The notes: generated by a model from the sequence alone, not told the origin. 64,000 nucleotides of DNA from Gemmatimonadetes bacterium T265 (GCA_019973575.1 BPUI01000006.1:1-64000); one strand, 5' to 3'; shown: positions 35,594 through 43,270, numbered from the stretch's first letter. Numbers and translations: made by a program.

Positions 35594-36904
35594 TCACGAC
35601 GACCGCCCGCCCGGGTGGGCGGCGCAGAACGCGGCGGCGCGGCGGCCGGCGACGTAGTTGTGCGAGGTGTAGCCCTCGAGGCCGGGCGCGATCGCCTTGA
35701 CCACCGGGATCCCGAACTCCTCGTGGCCGAGGTCGACGAGGATCACCTGCTCGACGCCGACGCCGCGCAGCCGGCCCACGAGGGTCGTCGCGTCAGCTTC
35801 AAAGCTCGCGCCCGCGCCGGACGGCCGGATCGCCCCCGGCGCGCCGTCCCGGTCGGAGCCCGGCGCCAGCAGCGCGGCGACGGCGGCCGGCGTGTCGTCG
35901 AACCGGGCCTGCCGCTCGTCACAGCGGAACACGTCGTCGCGCGACCCGGAGACGTAGACGGCCCGCGACTGCGCCGCCTCGGTGAGCGCGCGGATCAGCG
36001 CGACGTCGGGGTCGAGGTGCGCGCCCCACCCGCCGAAGACGCCGACGTTGCGGTCGCGCTCGTCGACGAGGTGGGCCATGTACACGGGCACGTCGGTGTC
36101 GACCGCGCAGTCGCGGGCGGTCGCGCGCAGGCCGACCGCGCGGAAGCGCGCGAGCAGGTCCTGCACGAGGGGAGACTCGACGGCGTCGAGCGCCACCAGC
36201 GGCGCGCGGTAGCCCGTGCGGAACTCGGCGAGCCGGTGGCAGGCGACGGCGTCGCGCTCGATCAGCTCGTAGAGGGCGGCGCACGCCGCCTCCAGGAGGT
36301 GGTTGCCGGAGGCGAGCCCGTTGCTGTCCTGCACGAACGAACGGGCGAGGGGTGGTCGCGGCGCGGGCGGGTCGACGAGCGCGACGCCGTGGTAGGGCAC
36401 CCACGTGTCGCGTTGTGCGACGAGGTCCCAGCCGGCGAGCCACGCTTCGGGGCGGGTCGGGCGAAAGAGCGAGCGCCGCGCGAGCGGGAGGCAGTCGAGC
36501 GGGATCGTCGCGCCCGCCGACTCGAGCTCGCGGTACGTCGCGACGGTCGTCGGGAGGCGGACGTGTTCGGCGTGGTAGCACTCGAGCGCTTCCATCGCCG
36601 CCGAGACGGTCGCCGCGGCGCGGGTGAACCCCTTGCCGGCGGCGGTCGAGAGGCTGCGCGCGTTCGGCCTTACGGCGACGACGGTGGTCACGCCGACGCG
36701 GTCCAACCCGCTGACGTCCGCGAGGCGGGTGATGCCGGCCGCGGCGAAGTGCGGCCGGATGCGCGCGAACGTCTCCTCCGGCGCGCAGCAGCGGTGCGTG
36801 CCGTCCGTGAAGCGCTTGGCGGCGCGGTGTCCGACGCCCCGCACCCACAGCGGCGCGGCCGGCGCGGACGCGCGCGGGGCGGGGGCGGGCGGCGGGGAAG
36901 GCAC
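35594..36904 (-). CDS. YcaO-domain protein (ATP-dependent backbone modification)
   Basis: 436 residues. YcaO hallmarks: GVTTVVAVRPNARSLSTAAGKGFTRAAATVSAAMEALECYHAE (ATP/Mg site with E.LE), SNGLASGNHLLEAACAALYELIERDA (the second Glu-rich ATP motif), GGWGAHLDPDVALIRALTEAAQSRAVYVSGSRDD and a late VILVDLGHEEFGIPVVKAIAPGLEGY. No C-terminal PxPxP, unlike azoline-forming YcaOs. With TfuA next to it, thioamidation is the best-supported chemistry; sulfur would come from sulfide or a carrier protein. Follows the Nif11-like precursor by 72 bases. Start ATG 36904; the Pro/Ala-rich first 20 residues may be overcalled. Confidence 0.9.
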   Translation of the reverse strand: MPSPPPAPAPRASAPAAPLWVRGVGHRAAKRFTDGTHRCCAPEETFARIRPHFAAAGITRLADVSGLDRVGVTTVVAVRPNARSLSTAAGKGFTRAAATVSAAMEALECYHAEHVRLPTTVATYRELESAGATIPLDCLPLARRSLFRPTRPEAWLAGWDLVAQRDTWVPYHGVALVDPPAPRPPLARSFVQDSNGLASGNHLLEAACAALYELIERDAVACHRLAEFRTGYRAPLVALDAVESPLVQDLLARFRAVGLRATARDCAVDTDVPVYMAHLVDERDRNVGVFGGWGAHLDPDVALIRALTEAAQSRAVYVSGSRDDVFRCDERQARFDDTPAAVAALLAPGSDRDGAPGAIRPSGAGASFEADATTLVGRLRGVGVEQVILVDLGHEEFGIPVVKAIAPGLEGYTSHNYVAGRRAAAFCAAHPGGRSS

Positions 36905-36976
36905 GCGCGGGCCGTCGGGCGGAGTGCCGGGGTGGACGCCCCACGCGGGGTGCGCGTGGGGCGTCGCGCCCGGACG

Positions 36977-37252
36977 TTAGGCAACGGCGAGGAGCGTGAC
37001 CGCCGTGATGAACGACAGCCAGGTCGTCGTCTGGCCGCCGGCGACGGCCTCGAGCTCGGCGTCCGAGAGCTCGCTGCTGCCGGTGTGCTCGGCGACGGCC
37101 GCCTGCGCGTCCTCCTTCGACACGTCCGAGTAGCCCGCCGCGTCGATGATCGCGCGGCGCTCCTCGGGGGACGCGGCGTTCTCGAGCGACTGACGGAAGG
37201 CGACGTCGTCGGTGATCTTCTGGAACAGCTCGTTGGCGCGGGGAGTAGCCAT
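36977..37252 (-). CDS. Nif11-like RiPP precursor peptide 2 (Cys-free, hydrophobic core)
   Basis: 91 residues. The leader is Nif11-like: NELFQKITDDVAFRQSLENAASPEERRAIIDAAGYSDV, then ELSDAELEAVAGG, a double-Gly site for the C39 exporter. Predicted core of 18 residues, QTTTWLSFITAVTLLAVA: five Thr, one Ser, strongly hydrophobic, no Cys. It heads the YcaO/TfuA/LanM operon, so it is the most likely substrate of thioamidation and Ser/Thr dehydration. The stop codon sits inside a GCCTAAC heptamer (36976-36982). A palindrome lies 205 bases upstream, shared with the divergent carrier gene. Confidence 0.88.
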   Translation of the reverse strand: MATPRANELFQKITDDVAFRQSLENAASPEERRAIIDAAGYSDVSKEDAQAAVAEHTGSSELSDAELEAVAGGQTTTWLSFITAVTLLAVA

Positions 37253-37456
37253 GGTCGTGGTCCTCGGGTGGTGGAGTGCGGCGGGTGCCGTTGGGGCGGG
37301 TGGTGTCCGCGCAGGGCCCTACGCGGTGCGGGACAAAGCAGGGGCAACGCACGTGCCCCGGCGTACGGTGGCGCGTAAGTGCTGACGGCGGCGCGAGATG
37401 CGGTGCCTAACGGGCATCCGCCGGCGCGGCCGCGCGCGCCGCCGGTCGAGCCCGAG

Positions 37457-37471
37457 CTCTATCGGGTAGAG
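37457..37471. promoter_or_regulatory. Locus palindrome, copy 2 (divergent promoter region)
   Basis: CTCTATCGGGTAGAG, extended by G and C on the outside. It lies in the 378-base space between precursor 2 (leftward) and the ThiS/MoaD-like gene (rightward), so one regulator could control both arms. The rest of the spacer holds one GCCTAAC heptamer (37405-37411) and an AT-rich patch near 37495, with no gene. Confidence 0.6.
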
Positions 37472-37630
37472 CGCGCGGTCCGGCGCGGACGCCGCAGAAT
37501 TGGTCGCGCACGGGTACTTCCGAACGGAACGGCCTTTGCCCCGGCAACGTCGCGCGCCGCGTCGCACGCGTCGCCGCCCGCCGCCGCGCCGCGTCCGCCG
37601 CGCGACCGCACCCCGCCACGGAGGTCCCCA

Positions 37631-37903
37631 ATGGAAGTCCCCGTCCTGATCCCGACGCCGCTGCGCGCCTTCACCGGCGGCGCGCGCCGCGTCCCCGTCC
37701 GCGCGACGACCGTCGGCGAGGCCCTGGACCAACTCGCGCTCCGCTTCCCGCCGCTGCGCGCCCAGCTCTTCGCCGACGGCGGGCTGCGCGCGTTCGTGAA
37801 CGTGTTCGTGAACGACGAGAACGCCCGCGACCTGGACGGCCCCGCCACGCGGCTCGCCTCCGGCGACGTCCTGGATCTCATCCCGAGCATCGCGGGCGGT
37901 TGA
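37631..37903 (+). CDS. ThiS/MoaD-like sulfur-carrier protein
   Basis: 90 residues of ubiquitin-like MoaD type: VPVLIPTPLRAFTGGARRVPVRATTVGEALDQLALRFPPLRAQLF, then GLRAFVNVFVNDENARDLDGPATRLASGDVLDLIPSIAGG. It ends exactly in Gly-Gly, the tail that is adenylated by E1-like MoeB/ThiF enzymes and converted to a thiocarboxylate. The matching enzyme, with a rhodanese domain, is encoded at 40409. The window has no molybdopterin or thiamin genes, so the carrier is likely dedicated to sulfur delivery in this RiPP locus, most plausibly to YcaO/TfuA. First gene of the rightward arm; good ribosome site (GGAGG) upstream. Confidence 0.88.
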   Translation: MEVPVLIPTPLRAFTGGARRVPVRATTVGEALDQLALRFPPLRAQLFADGGLRAFVNVFVNDENARDLDGPATRLASGDVLDLIPSIAGG

Positions 37904-37973
37904 CCCGCCGCCCGCGCCGCGCGCCCGTCCCGCGCGCCCGCACCTTCCACCCCGTCCACCGCGAGTGAACCCC

Positions 37974-38147
37974 ATGCCACGCAACCGCCTTTACGTCGCC
38001 GCCGCGATCGCGCTCTTCGGCCTCGTCTTCTGCTTCAGCCGCTGGCCGGCCGTGTCCGCCCTCCAGATCGTCATCCCGTTCGTGTTCGGCCTCGCGGCCG
38101 GCGTGATGTACGGCCGCGGCCGCCCGCGCCCGGCCGGTCTTGCCTAA
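37974..38147 (+). CDS. Small two-segment membrane protein
   Basis: 57 residues from ATG 37974 (a GTG nine bases earlier is also possible). Two hydrophobic stretches, LYVAAAIALFGLVFCFS and LQIVIPFVFGLAAGVMYG, with basic residues at both ends, predict a hairpin membrane protein. No family recognised. Lying between the sulfur carrier and the glycosyltransferase, it may be an immunity or anchoring factor. Its stop TAA is part of a GCCTAAC heptamer, and the next gene's TTG start lies just before that stop, an 8-base overlap. Confidence 0.6.
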   Translation: MPRNRLYVAAAIALFGLVFCFSRWPAVSALQIVIPFVFGLAAGVMYGRGRPRPAGLA

Positions 38148-39519
38148 CCGCCCCGCTGCGCCGCGCCGCGTCGCCCTGCTCGACCCGGTGGGCGACGCGG
38201 GCATCGGCGGCTACACGCACGAGCTGGCGCAGGCCCTCGCCGGGGCCGGGGTCGACGCGTGCGTGTACTCCACCCCCGCCGCGTTCGCGCGCGCGCTGCC
38301 GCGGGCGTACCCGCTCGTGCCCGCGTTCGGCGAGCGGCCGCTCGACGCCCCCGCGCTCGCGCGGGCGCGGGCCGTCACGTTAGGCAGCGCCCCCGCGCCG
38401 CCCGCCCCCGCCGGCCCGCCCGCCCCGGGGTCCCTCGACGCGTACTGCGCGGCGCTGCGCGCCCGCGGCTGGGGCGGCCCGCGGCGGCGCGCCGCCGGCG
38501 CGCCGCGTCCCGCCGCGCGGCACGCGACCGGGCCGGCGCGCCTGCGCGCGGCGGACGCGCCCGCCGCGTCCCCGCACGCGACAGCCCTCGTCGACCACCT
38601 GTGCGACGCCGGGTTCGACGCGGTCTGGACGCAGTGGCCCGTCCTCGACCCGTACCCCGGCGACACGCGCCGGGCGTGCGCCCGGCGCGGCGTCCGCGTC
38701 GTGCACACGGTGCACAACGTCCTCCCCCACGAGCGCGCGCCCGACGACGCCGACCACCACGCGCGCGCGTACGCGGACGCCGACGTCCTCGTCGTCCACA
38801 GCCGGCAGGCCGCGGCGGCGCTGGAGGCGGCGTTCCCGACGGCCCGCGGCCGGACGGTCGTGGCCCGGCACGGCACGTATTCGATCTACCCGCGCGTCCC
38901 CGGCGCGCGCGCGCACCTGCGGGCGCACCTCGACCTGCCCCCGGACGCCACGATCGTCCTCTTCTTCGGCGGGGTGCGTCCCTACAAGAACCTGGACGCC
39001 GTCACGGAGGCGCTCGCCGCGCCGGGCTGCGACGACCTCGTGCTCGTCGTCGCCGGGTGGGAGTGGGGCGGCGACGGCGGCTCACCGGACGACCGGCTCG
39101 CGCGGACCCGCCGGCGCGTCGCCGCCGCCGGCCTCGACCCGCGCGTGCGCCTGCTCCCCGGTCCGTTCGGCGTCCAGCAGACGGCCGAGCTGTTCGAGGC
39201 GGCCGACATCGTCGCGCTCCCATACCTCGAGAGTTCGGGGAGCGGGGTGCTCTGCCTCGCCATGACGTTCGGCCGCCACGTGCTCTGCACCGCGACGGGC
39301 GGCATGGCCGAGTACGTGGCCGACTACCCGCGGGCGACGCTGCTCGAACGGGGGACGCCGGCGGCGGTGGGGGCGGGGCTCCGCGCCGCCGCGGTCGCGG
39401 TCGGCGCCGACCGCGGCGACGGCGCGGCGTGTCCGACGCCGCACCTGGCGTGGCCGCACATCGTGCGCGGGCTGCTCCCGGCGCTCGCCACACCCGCTGT
39501 TAGGCACCTAGGCGACTGA
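38140..39519 (+). CDS. Glycosyltransferase family 4-like
   Basis: 459 residues from TTG 38140; the frame overlaps the preceding gene by 8 bases. GT-B fold: RVALLDPVGDAGIGGYTHELAQALAGAGVDACVYS (acceptor-site GGYT.EL), DAVWTQWPVLDPYPGD, VRVVHTVHNVLPHE, VLVVHSRQAAAALEAAFP, then TIVLFFGGVRPYKNLDAVTEAL and LFEAADIVALPYLESSGSGVLCLAMTFGRHVLCTATGGMAEYV. This is the second glycosyltransferase of the locus. The Ala/Pro-rich insertion at about 85-145 is unusual. Its last 20 bases overlap the convergent kinase-like gene. Confidence 0.82.
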   Translation: MPNRPAAPRRVALLDPVGDAGIGGYTHELAQALAGAGVDACVYSTPAAFARALPRAYPLVPAFGERPLDAPALARARAVTLGSAPAPPAPAGPPAPGSLDAYCAALRARGWGGPRRRAAGAPRPAARHATGPARLRAADAPAASPHATALVDHLCDAGFDAVWTQWPVLDPYPGDTRRACARRGVRVVHTVHNVLPHERAPDDADHHARAYADADVLVVHSRQAAAALEAAFPTARGRTVVARHGTYSIYPRVPGARAHLRAHLDLPPDATIVLFFGGVRPYKNLDAVTEALAAPGCDDLVLVVAGWEWGGDGGSPDDRLARTRRRVAAAGLDPRVRLLPGPFGVQQTAELFEAADIVALPYLESSGSGVLCLAMTFGRHVLCTATGGMAEYVADYPRATLLERGTPAAVGAGLRAAAVAVGADRGDGAACPTPHLAWPHIVRGLLPALATPAVRHLGD

Positions 39520-40159
39520 CGACGCGCGCCGCCGTCGCCGCCGCACTCTCGCCCGCGGGCACCACCGGCACGCCGCGGCGCTCCGCCTCGTCCCGCAGCC
39601 AGCAGCCGTACAGCCAGCTCCGCCGCACCTCGCGCGACTGCTGAGCCGCCGTGAGCCACTGGAACCCGCGCCCGCGCGCCAGGTAGCGCGCGCGCAGGCA
39701 CGTCTCGTCCGGCTCCCACAGGTACACCGCGCGGACGCGCCGGCCCACGGGCACGCCGTCGAAGACGCGCTGGGCGGCGAGCGCCGGGACGAGCGTGTCG
39801 CCTTCCAACACCATCGACGCGCGCGTGGCCGCGTGCAACGCGATCACCACCTCGAGTGCCGCGGACATGCAGCGCGCCACCTCGATCCAGCGCGCACAGA
39901 GGGCCTCGGCGCTCAGCGCGTCGGGCGCGTCGGCCGCGCAGTCGGCGTGCAACGCCGGATGCGTTTCGGCCGTGGTCGCCCGCGCGAGGAGCAGGCGGTG
40001 GCCGTCCACCTGGGACCACGCCACGCCGAAGCGCTGCGCCAGCTCCCGGGCGACCGTCGACTTCCCGACGCCGGAGCTGCCGCCGAGCAGCAGCACCTCC
40101 CAGGGCCGCGCCGCCGACGGCGCGGCCGCGGGGCCGTCAGTGCGCGCTGGCCTCGGCAT
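39500..40159 (-). CDS. P-loop kinase-like ATPase of the RiPP locus
   Basis: 219 residues. Walker A LLGGSSGVGKSTVARELAQRFG near the start, then SQVDGHRLLLARATTA, ASMVLEGDTLVPALA (Walker B-like, Glu/Asp) and a lid-type YLWEPDETCLRARYLARGRGFQWLTAAQQSREVRRSWLYG. Resembles small P-loop kinases such as those acting on 2-phosphoglycerate or nucleosides; the substrate is unknown. It could phosphorylate a peptide or sugar, or resistance may be its role. Read leftward, it shares the palindrome at 40199 with the MoeB-rhodanese gene. Confidence 0.65.
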   Translation of the reverse strand: MPRPARTDGPAAAPSAARPWEVLLLGGSSGVGKSTVARELAQRFGVAWSQVDGHRLLLARATTAETHPALHADCAADAPDALSAEALCARWIEVARCMSAALEVVIALHAATRASMVLEGDTLVPALAAQRVFDGVPVGRRVRAVYLWEPDETCLRARYLARGRGFQWLTAAQQSREVRRSWLYGCWLRDEAERRGVPVVPAGESAAATAARVVSRLGA

Positions 40160-40198
40160 GCGACGCGAGACACGGGCGGCGGGTTGGTAGACCGCGCC

Positions 40199-40213
40199 CT
40201 CTATCGACTAGAG
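40199..40213. promoter_or_regulatory. Locus palindrome, copy 3 (divergent promoter region)
   Basis: CTCTATCGACTAGAG, 40 bases before the kinase-like start and 196 bases before the MoeB-rhodanese start. Third copy of the CTCTATCGNNTAGAG palindrome, again between divergent genes. The 249-base spacer also holds an 11-base direct repeat, TCCGTACGGTG, near 40361-40384. Confidence 0.6.
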
Positions 40214-40408
40214 CCGTGGATCGGCCGACGCGCGGCACGCCCCGCGATGCGATACGTAACGGATTGCGATGTAATGACTTATGGACGTCGTCTGCGGGCA
40301 CCTCGCTTGCCCAGTGCGGCTTTCGTGCCTCGTGGCGAGACCCGTCACGTCAATGGTCCTCCGTACGGTGGTCCTCCGTACGGTGCGTGCTTCACTTCAG
40401 GAGATCGC

Positions 40409-41617
40409 ATGTTCCCCACCGCATCGACTTGCCTCCGTGGTCCCGGTCGCGCCGAGGGGTGGGACGGCGCGCCCAGCGCCGACTTCTCGCCCGACGAGAT
40501 CGCCCGCTACAGCCGGCACTTGATCTTGCCCGAGGTCGGGTTCGACGGCCAGGCGCGCCTGAAGGCCGCACGCGTGTTGCTCGTCGGCGCCGGCGGGCTC
40601 GGGTCGCCTCTCGCGCTCTATCTCGCGGCGGCCGGGGTCGGCACGATCGGCGTCGTCGACTTCGACATCGTCGAGGCGTCCAACCTGCACCGCCAGGTGC
40701 TCCACGGGACGCGCGACCTCGGGCGCCCGAAGCTCGAGTCGGCGCGCGAGCGCATCGCCGACGTGAACCCGCACGTGCGCGTCGAGGGGCACCCGGTCCG
40801 ACTCGACGCCGGCAACGCCCTCGACATCGTGCGCGCGTACGACGTGGTCGTCGACGGGACGGACAACTTCCCGACGCGCTACCTGGTCAACGACGCGTGC
40901 GTGCTCGCGGGACGGCCTAACGTTTACGGCTCGGTCTACCGCTTCGAAGGGCAGCTCTCGGTGTTCGGGACGCGCGGCGGCCCGTGTTACCGCTGCCTGT
41001 TCCGCGAGCCGCCGCCGCAGGGGCTGGTCCCGAGTTGCGCCGAGGGCGGCGTGCTGGGCGTGCTGCCGGGGGTCATCGGCTCGATGCAGGCCCTGGAGAC
41101 GATCAAGCTGCTCCTCGGCCTCGACGACACGCTGGCCGGACGCCTGCTGCTGTTCGACGCGCTCGGCATGCGGTGGCGCGAGCGCCGCGTTCGCCGCGAC
41201 CCCGCGTGCCCCGCGTGCGGCGACCACCCCACGATCACCGAGCTGGCGGACGCCGCGGCGTTTTGCGCCGGCGCGCACGGGCCGGCGTCGGACGGCGTCC
41301 CGACCATCGCGGCGCGGGAGCTCGCGTCGCGCCTGTCCGCCGGTGAAGGAATCATCCTGCTCGACGTGCGCGATCCCCATGAGTGGCGCGTCGCCAACCT
41401 GCACGAGTACGGCGCGCGGCTGGTCCCGCTCGGCGAGTTCGAGGACTCGATCGCGACGATCGACCTCGGGGCGCCGATCGTCGTGCACTGCCGCTCGGGC
41501 GCCCGGAGCGCGACCGCAGTGCGGCGGCTGCTCGACGCCGGCGCGACGCGCGTGTGGAACCTCGACGGCGGCATGCTCGCGTGGCGTCGCGACGTCGACC
41601 CGTCGAAGCCCGGGTGA
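40409..41617 (+). CDS. MoeB/ThiF-type E1 enzyme fused to a rhodanese domain
   Basis: 402 residues from ATG 40409 behind CAGGAGA. E1-like domain (about 25-275): ATP motif LLVGAGGLGSP (58-67), DFDIVEASNLHRQ, DGTDNFPTRYLVND, zinc Cys pairs CYRC (193, 196) and CPAC (267, 270), and Cys210 in SCAEGGVLG. Rhodanese domain (about 295-395): IILLDVRDPHEW and the active Cys361 in VVHCRSGARSATA. Such fusions adenylate the C-terminal Gly of ThiS/MoaD-like carriers and pass sulfur from a desulfurase persulfide through the rhodanese Cys. The carrier (37631) and cysteine desulfurase (10922) are both present in the locus. 124 bases before precursor 3. Confidence 0.92.
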   Translation: MFPTASTCLRGPGRAEGWDGAPSADFSPDEIARYSRHLILPEVGFDGQARLKAARVLLVGAGGLGSPLALYLAAAGVGTIGVVDFDIVEASNLHRQVLHGTRDLGRPKLESARERIADVNPHVRVEGHPVRLDAGNALDIVRAYDVVVDGTDNFPTRYLVNDACVLAGRPNVYGSVYRFEGQLSVFGTRGGPCYRCLFREPPPQGLVPSCAEGGVLGVLPGVIGSMQALETIKLLLGLDDTLAGRLLLFDALGMRWRERRVRRDPACPACGDHPTITELADAAAFCAGAHGPASDGVPTIAARELASRLSAGEGIILLDVRDPHEWRVANLHEYGARLVPLGEFEDSIATIDLGAPIVVHCRSGARSATAVRRLLDAGATRVWNLDGGMLAWRRDVDPSKPG

Positions 41618-41741
41618 TGCATGCCCCGGCGTCACCCCGGCAGTGCCATCGCCGCCGGCGCGCGCCACTCGGCGTTCTGCCCTCACCCGCGGCAGCCGCT
41701 GCGGCCGCGACCGTCGCCCCTTTCCCTCGGCACGCCCCACG

Positions 41742-42098
41742 ATGAGTCAGTCGTTTGCTGCCTCCCCCGTTCGCGACCCGCGCCTGCAGCAGGTCCTCGA
41801 CCGCGCCGCGACCGATCCGCACTTCCGTGAGCGGCTCCTGACCGCCCCGCACGAGGCGATCCGCGAGACGTTCGGCGTCGAAATCCCGGTCAGCTTCCGC
41901 ATCAAGTTCATCGAGCGCGGCGTCGACGTCGACGCGCTTATCGTGCTTCCGGGCATCGCACGCCCCGTCGTTGCTCCAGACGGCGAGCGGGACGACGCGT
42001 CGCTCGACGCCGTCGCAGGCGGCGCGTCCGATCCGGATCGGGTGGGGCCCGCCGGAGGCGTCGACCCGGCCGGGTGGACCGGAACCGGCTGGAGCTGA
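41742..42098 (+). CDS. NHLP-family RiPP precursor peptide 3 (Cys-free)
   Basis: 118 residues. NHLP-type leader: RLQQVLDRAATDPHFRERLLTAPHEAIRETFG, EIPVSFRIKFIERGVDVDALIVLP, ending ASLDAVAGG. The predicted 24-residue core begins ASDPDRVGPAGG and ends AGWTGTGWS: Gly, Pro, Asp and Trp rich, two Ser and two Thr, no Cys in the whole peptide. Its leader is recognisably a paralogue of precursor 1 (FVERDRDVDALVVLP versus FIERGVDVDALIVLP), while the cores are unrelated, the usual mark of one machinery serving several products. Last gene of the rightward arm; a hairpin follows. Confidence 0.88.
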   Translation: MSQSFAASPVRDPRLQQVLDRAATDPHFRERLLTAPHEAIRETFGVEIPVSFRIKFIERGVDVDALIVLPGIARPVVAPDGERDDASLDAVAGGASDPDRVGPAGGVDPAGWTGTGWS

Positions 42099-42131
42099 TT
42101 CGACGCCGCATGGCCGTCCGCGCGGCATTGC

Positions 42132-42165
42132 GTGACAGGTCAGCCGATTCCCTCGGCTCTGTCAC
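42132..42165 (+). terminator. Hairpin after precursor 3
   Basis: GTGACAG (42132-42138) pairs with CTGTCAC (42159-42165), with inner pairing AGCCG/CGGCT and a small bulge. Placed 34 bases after the precursor 3 stop; no T-run. Confidence 0.5.
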
Positions 42166-42187
42166 GTTGACGCCGGGAAGGCGTTCA
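42146..42187. repeat. Imperfect direct repeat, left copy, bordering the integrase segment
   Basis: GATTCCCTCGGCTCTGTCAC followed by GTTGACGCCGGGAAGGCGTTCA. The right copy at 45018-45068 shares GATTCCC, CGGC, GTCACGTTG, CGCCG and a final GGC.TTCA but has a 9-base insertion. The two enclose the degraded mobile segment and the integrase. Confidence 0.35.
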
Positions 42188-42239
42188 TTGGGCGGAGGTG
42201 ATGCGATCGGGCGTCCCCGTACTCTGCGTCGAGAGGCGG

Positions 42240-42498
42240 CCCGCAGGCCCGCCACGTCGTGCCAGGTGGCGCTGCGCTCGCGCATGGTCGCGCGGTACGC
42301 GGTGGCACCCAGTAGGTGGTGCCGCGGGCGGAACAGGTTGCCCGCCCGGGCGAACGCGTCGAGGAACTGCTGGGCCGAGGCGGCCGAGCGGAATCGGCCC
42401 ATCACCCGTTCGCGCAGCCGGGTGAGGAGATGCGCCTGCTCAACGCTGCGGGCGTCGTGCCTTTCGGCGAGCGCTGTTTCGGGATATTCGTGGAGCAT
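42240..42498 (-). pseudogene. C-terminal remnant of an IS6-family transposase
   Basis: About 86 codons. VMGRFRSAASAQQFLDAFARAGNLFRPRHHLLGATAYRATMRERSATW matches the conserved tail of IS6/IS240-type transposases (MRRFKS..QAQRFLSA...HFRPRRH...A..YR). The D-D-E catalytic part and both terminal repeats are missing, so it is a relic. Together with the truncated AlkB gene and the integrase it marks 42.2-45.0 kb as a turnover zone inserted between two RiPP operons. Confidence 0.65.
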
Positions 42499-42748
42499 TC
42501 GACTCGAAATGTGTGGAGCCCAGACGTTCTGTTCTGGGTTCCTCTTTCAACCGAAATCCACACCGTGCGCACAACGACGCCAGCCGTCGTCGCCCGCGGG
42601 GCGCTCCAGGGTTCGCGCACGGTCGTGTCGGAGCGGAGCGCGTCCAGAGCGCGGCCGCCCGGGCACGCGCGGCGCCTGTGGTCGGACGGCATCGCGGGAC
42701 GTGCGGCGGCCGCCGATCGTGGCGCGTTCGGCGCTCGCGGTCGTCCCG

Positions 42749-43270
42749 CTACTTCCGGTAGACGAACACGTCCCCGAAGAAATTGTCAATCAGCGTCAGG
42801 GTACTCCCGGCAGTAAACGTCCCCGTCTCGGTGTCCGCGGAAGCATCGAACCGGGCGGTGATCACGGAATCGGTCGCGCTCCACCGTCCCGTCTCGTGCT
42901 CCTGCGTCGTGGTGGTCTGCCCGCCGGGCGGCGTATGTCGGAACGTCTGCACGTGGGCGAGCGTCTGATCGGCGGCCAGCGTGAGCGTGTCCGCCACGTA
43001 CACCGAGATCGTGCTGTCCAGGCCCGTCCCGGTGATCGGCAACCGCGACCCGTTCACGGTCTGGAGGGCGTATACGCCGGGCACCGGGAAGCGCGGGGTG
43101 AGCGGGTCGTGACCGCTCGCCCCACACGCGGCCGCGCACAGCACCACCGACGCCGCGGCGACCGCCCGCCGGGCGGGGATCGCGGTCGAGCGCGCCGGCG
43201 TGGACCGGCGCGTCGTGGGTCCGTGCGTCCTGTCGGGTTGCCGAGCCGGAGGAGAACCGAGGCGACGCAT
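42749..43270 (-). CDS. Hypothetical exported protein, possible lipoprotein
   Basis: 173 residues as called; the first about 30 (Arg/Pro-rich) are probably not part of the protein, and the real start may be closer to ARRAVAAASVVLCAAACGASG, a signal sequence with a Cys at a lipobox-like position. The mature part is beta-rich: GVYALQTVNGSRLPITGTGLDSTISVYVADTLTLAADQTLAHVQTFRHTPPG, GRWSATDSVITARF, GSTLTLIDNFFGDVFVYRK. This pattern (NG..LP, DT..L..D.T, G.W......I) is common in small lipoproteins of Gemmatimonadota-like genomes; no function known. Confidence 0.55.
   Translation of the reverse strand: MRRLGSPPARQPDRTHGPTTRRSTPARSTAIPARRAVAAASVVLCAAACGASGHDPLTPRFPVPGVYALQTVNGSRLPITGTGLDSTISVYVADTLTLAADQTLAHVQTFRHTPPGGQTTTTQEHETGRWSATDSVITARFDASADTETGTFTAGSTLTLIDNFFGDVFVYRK

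Noticed and set aside
40361..40384. Tandem TCCGTACGGTG repeat as a regulatory array
   Set aside because: Only two copies, immediately adjacent; too little to separate from a chance short duplication.
39833..40408. Extended N-terminus for the MoeB-rhodanese protein
   Set aside because: It would run through the kinase-like gene and the palindrome; ATG 40409 follows CAGGAGA and fits the family.
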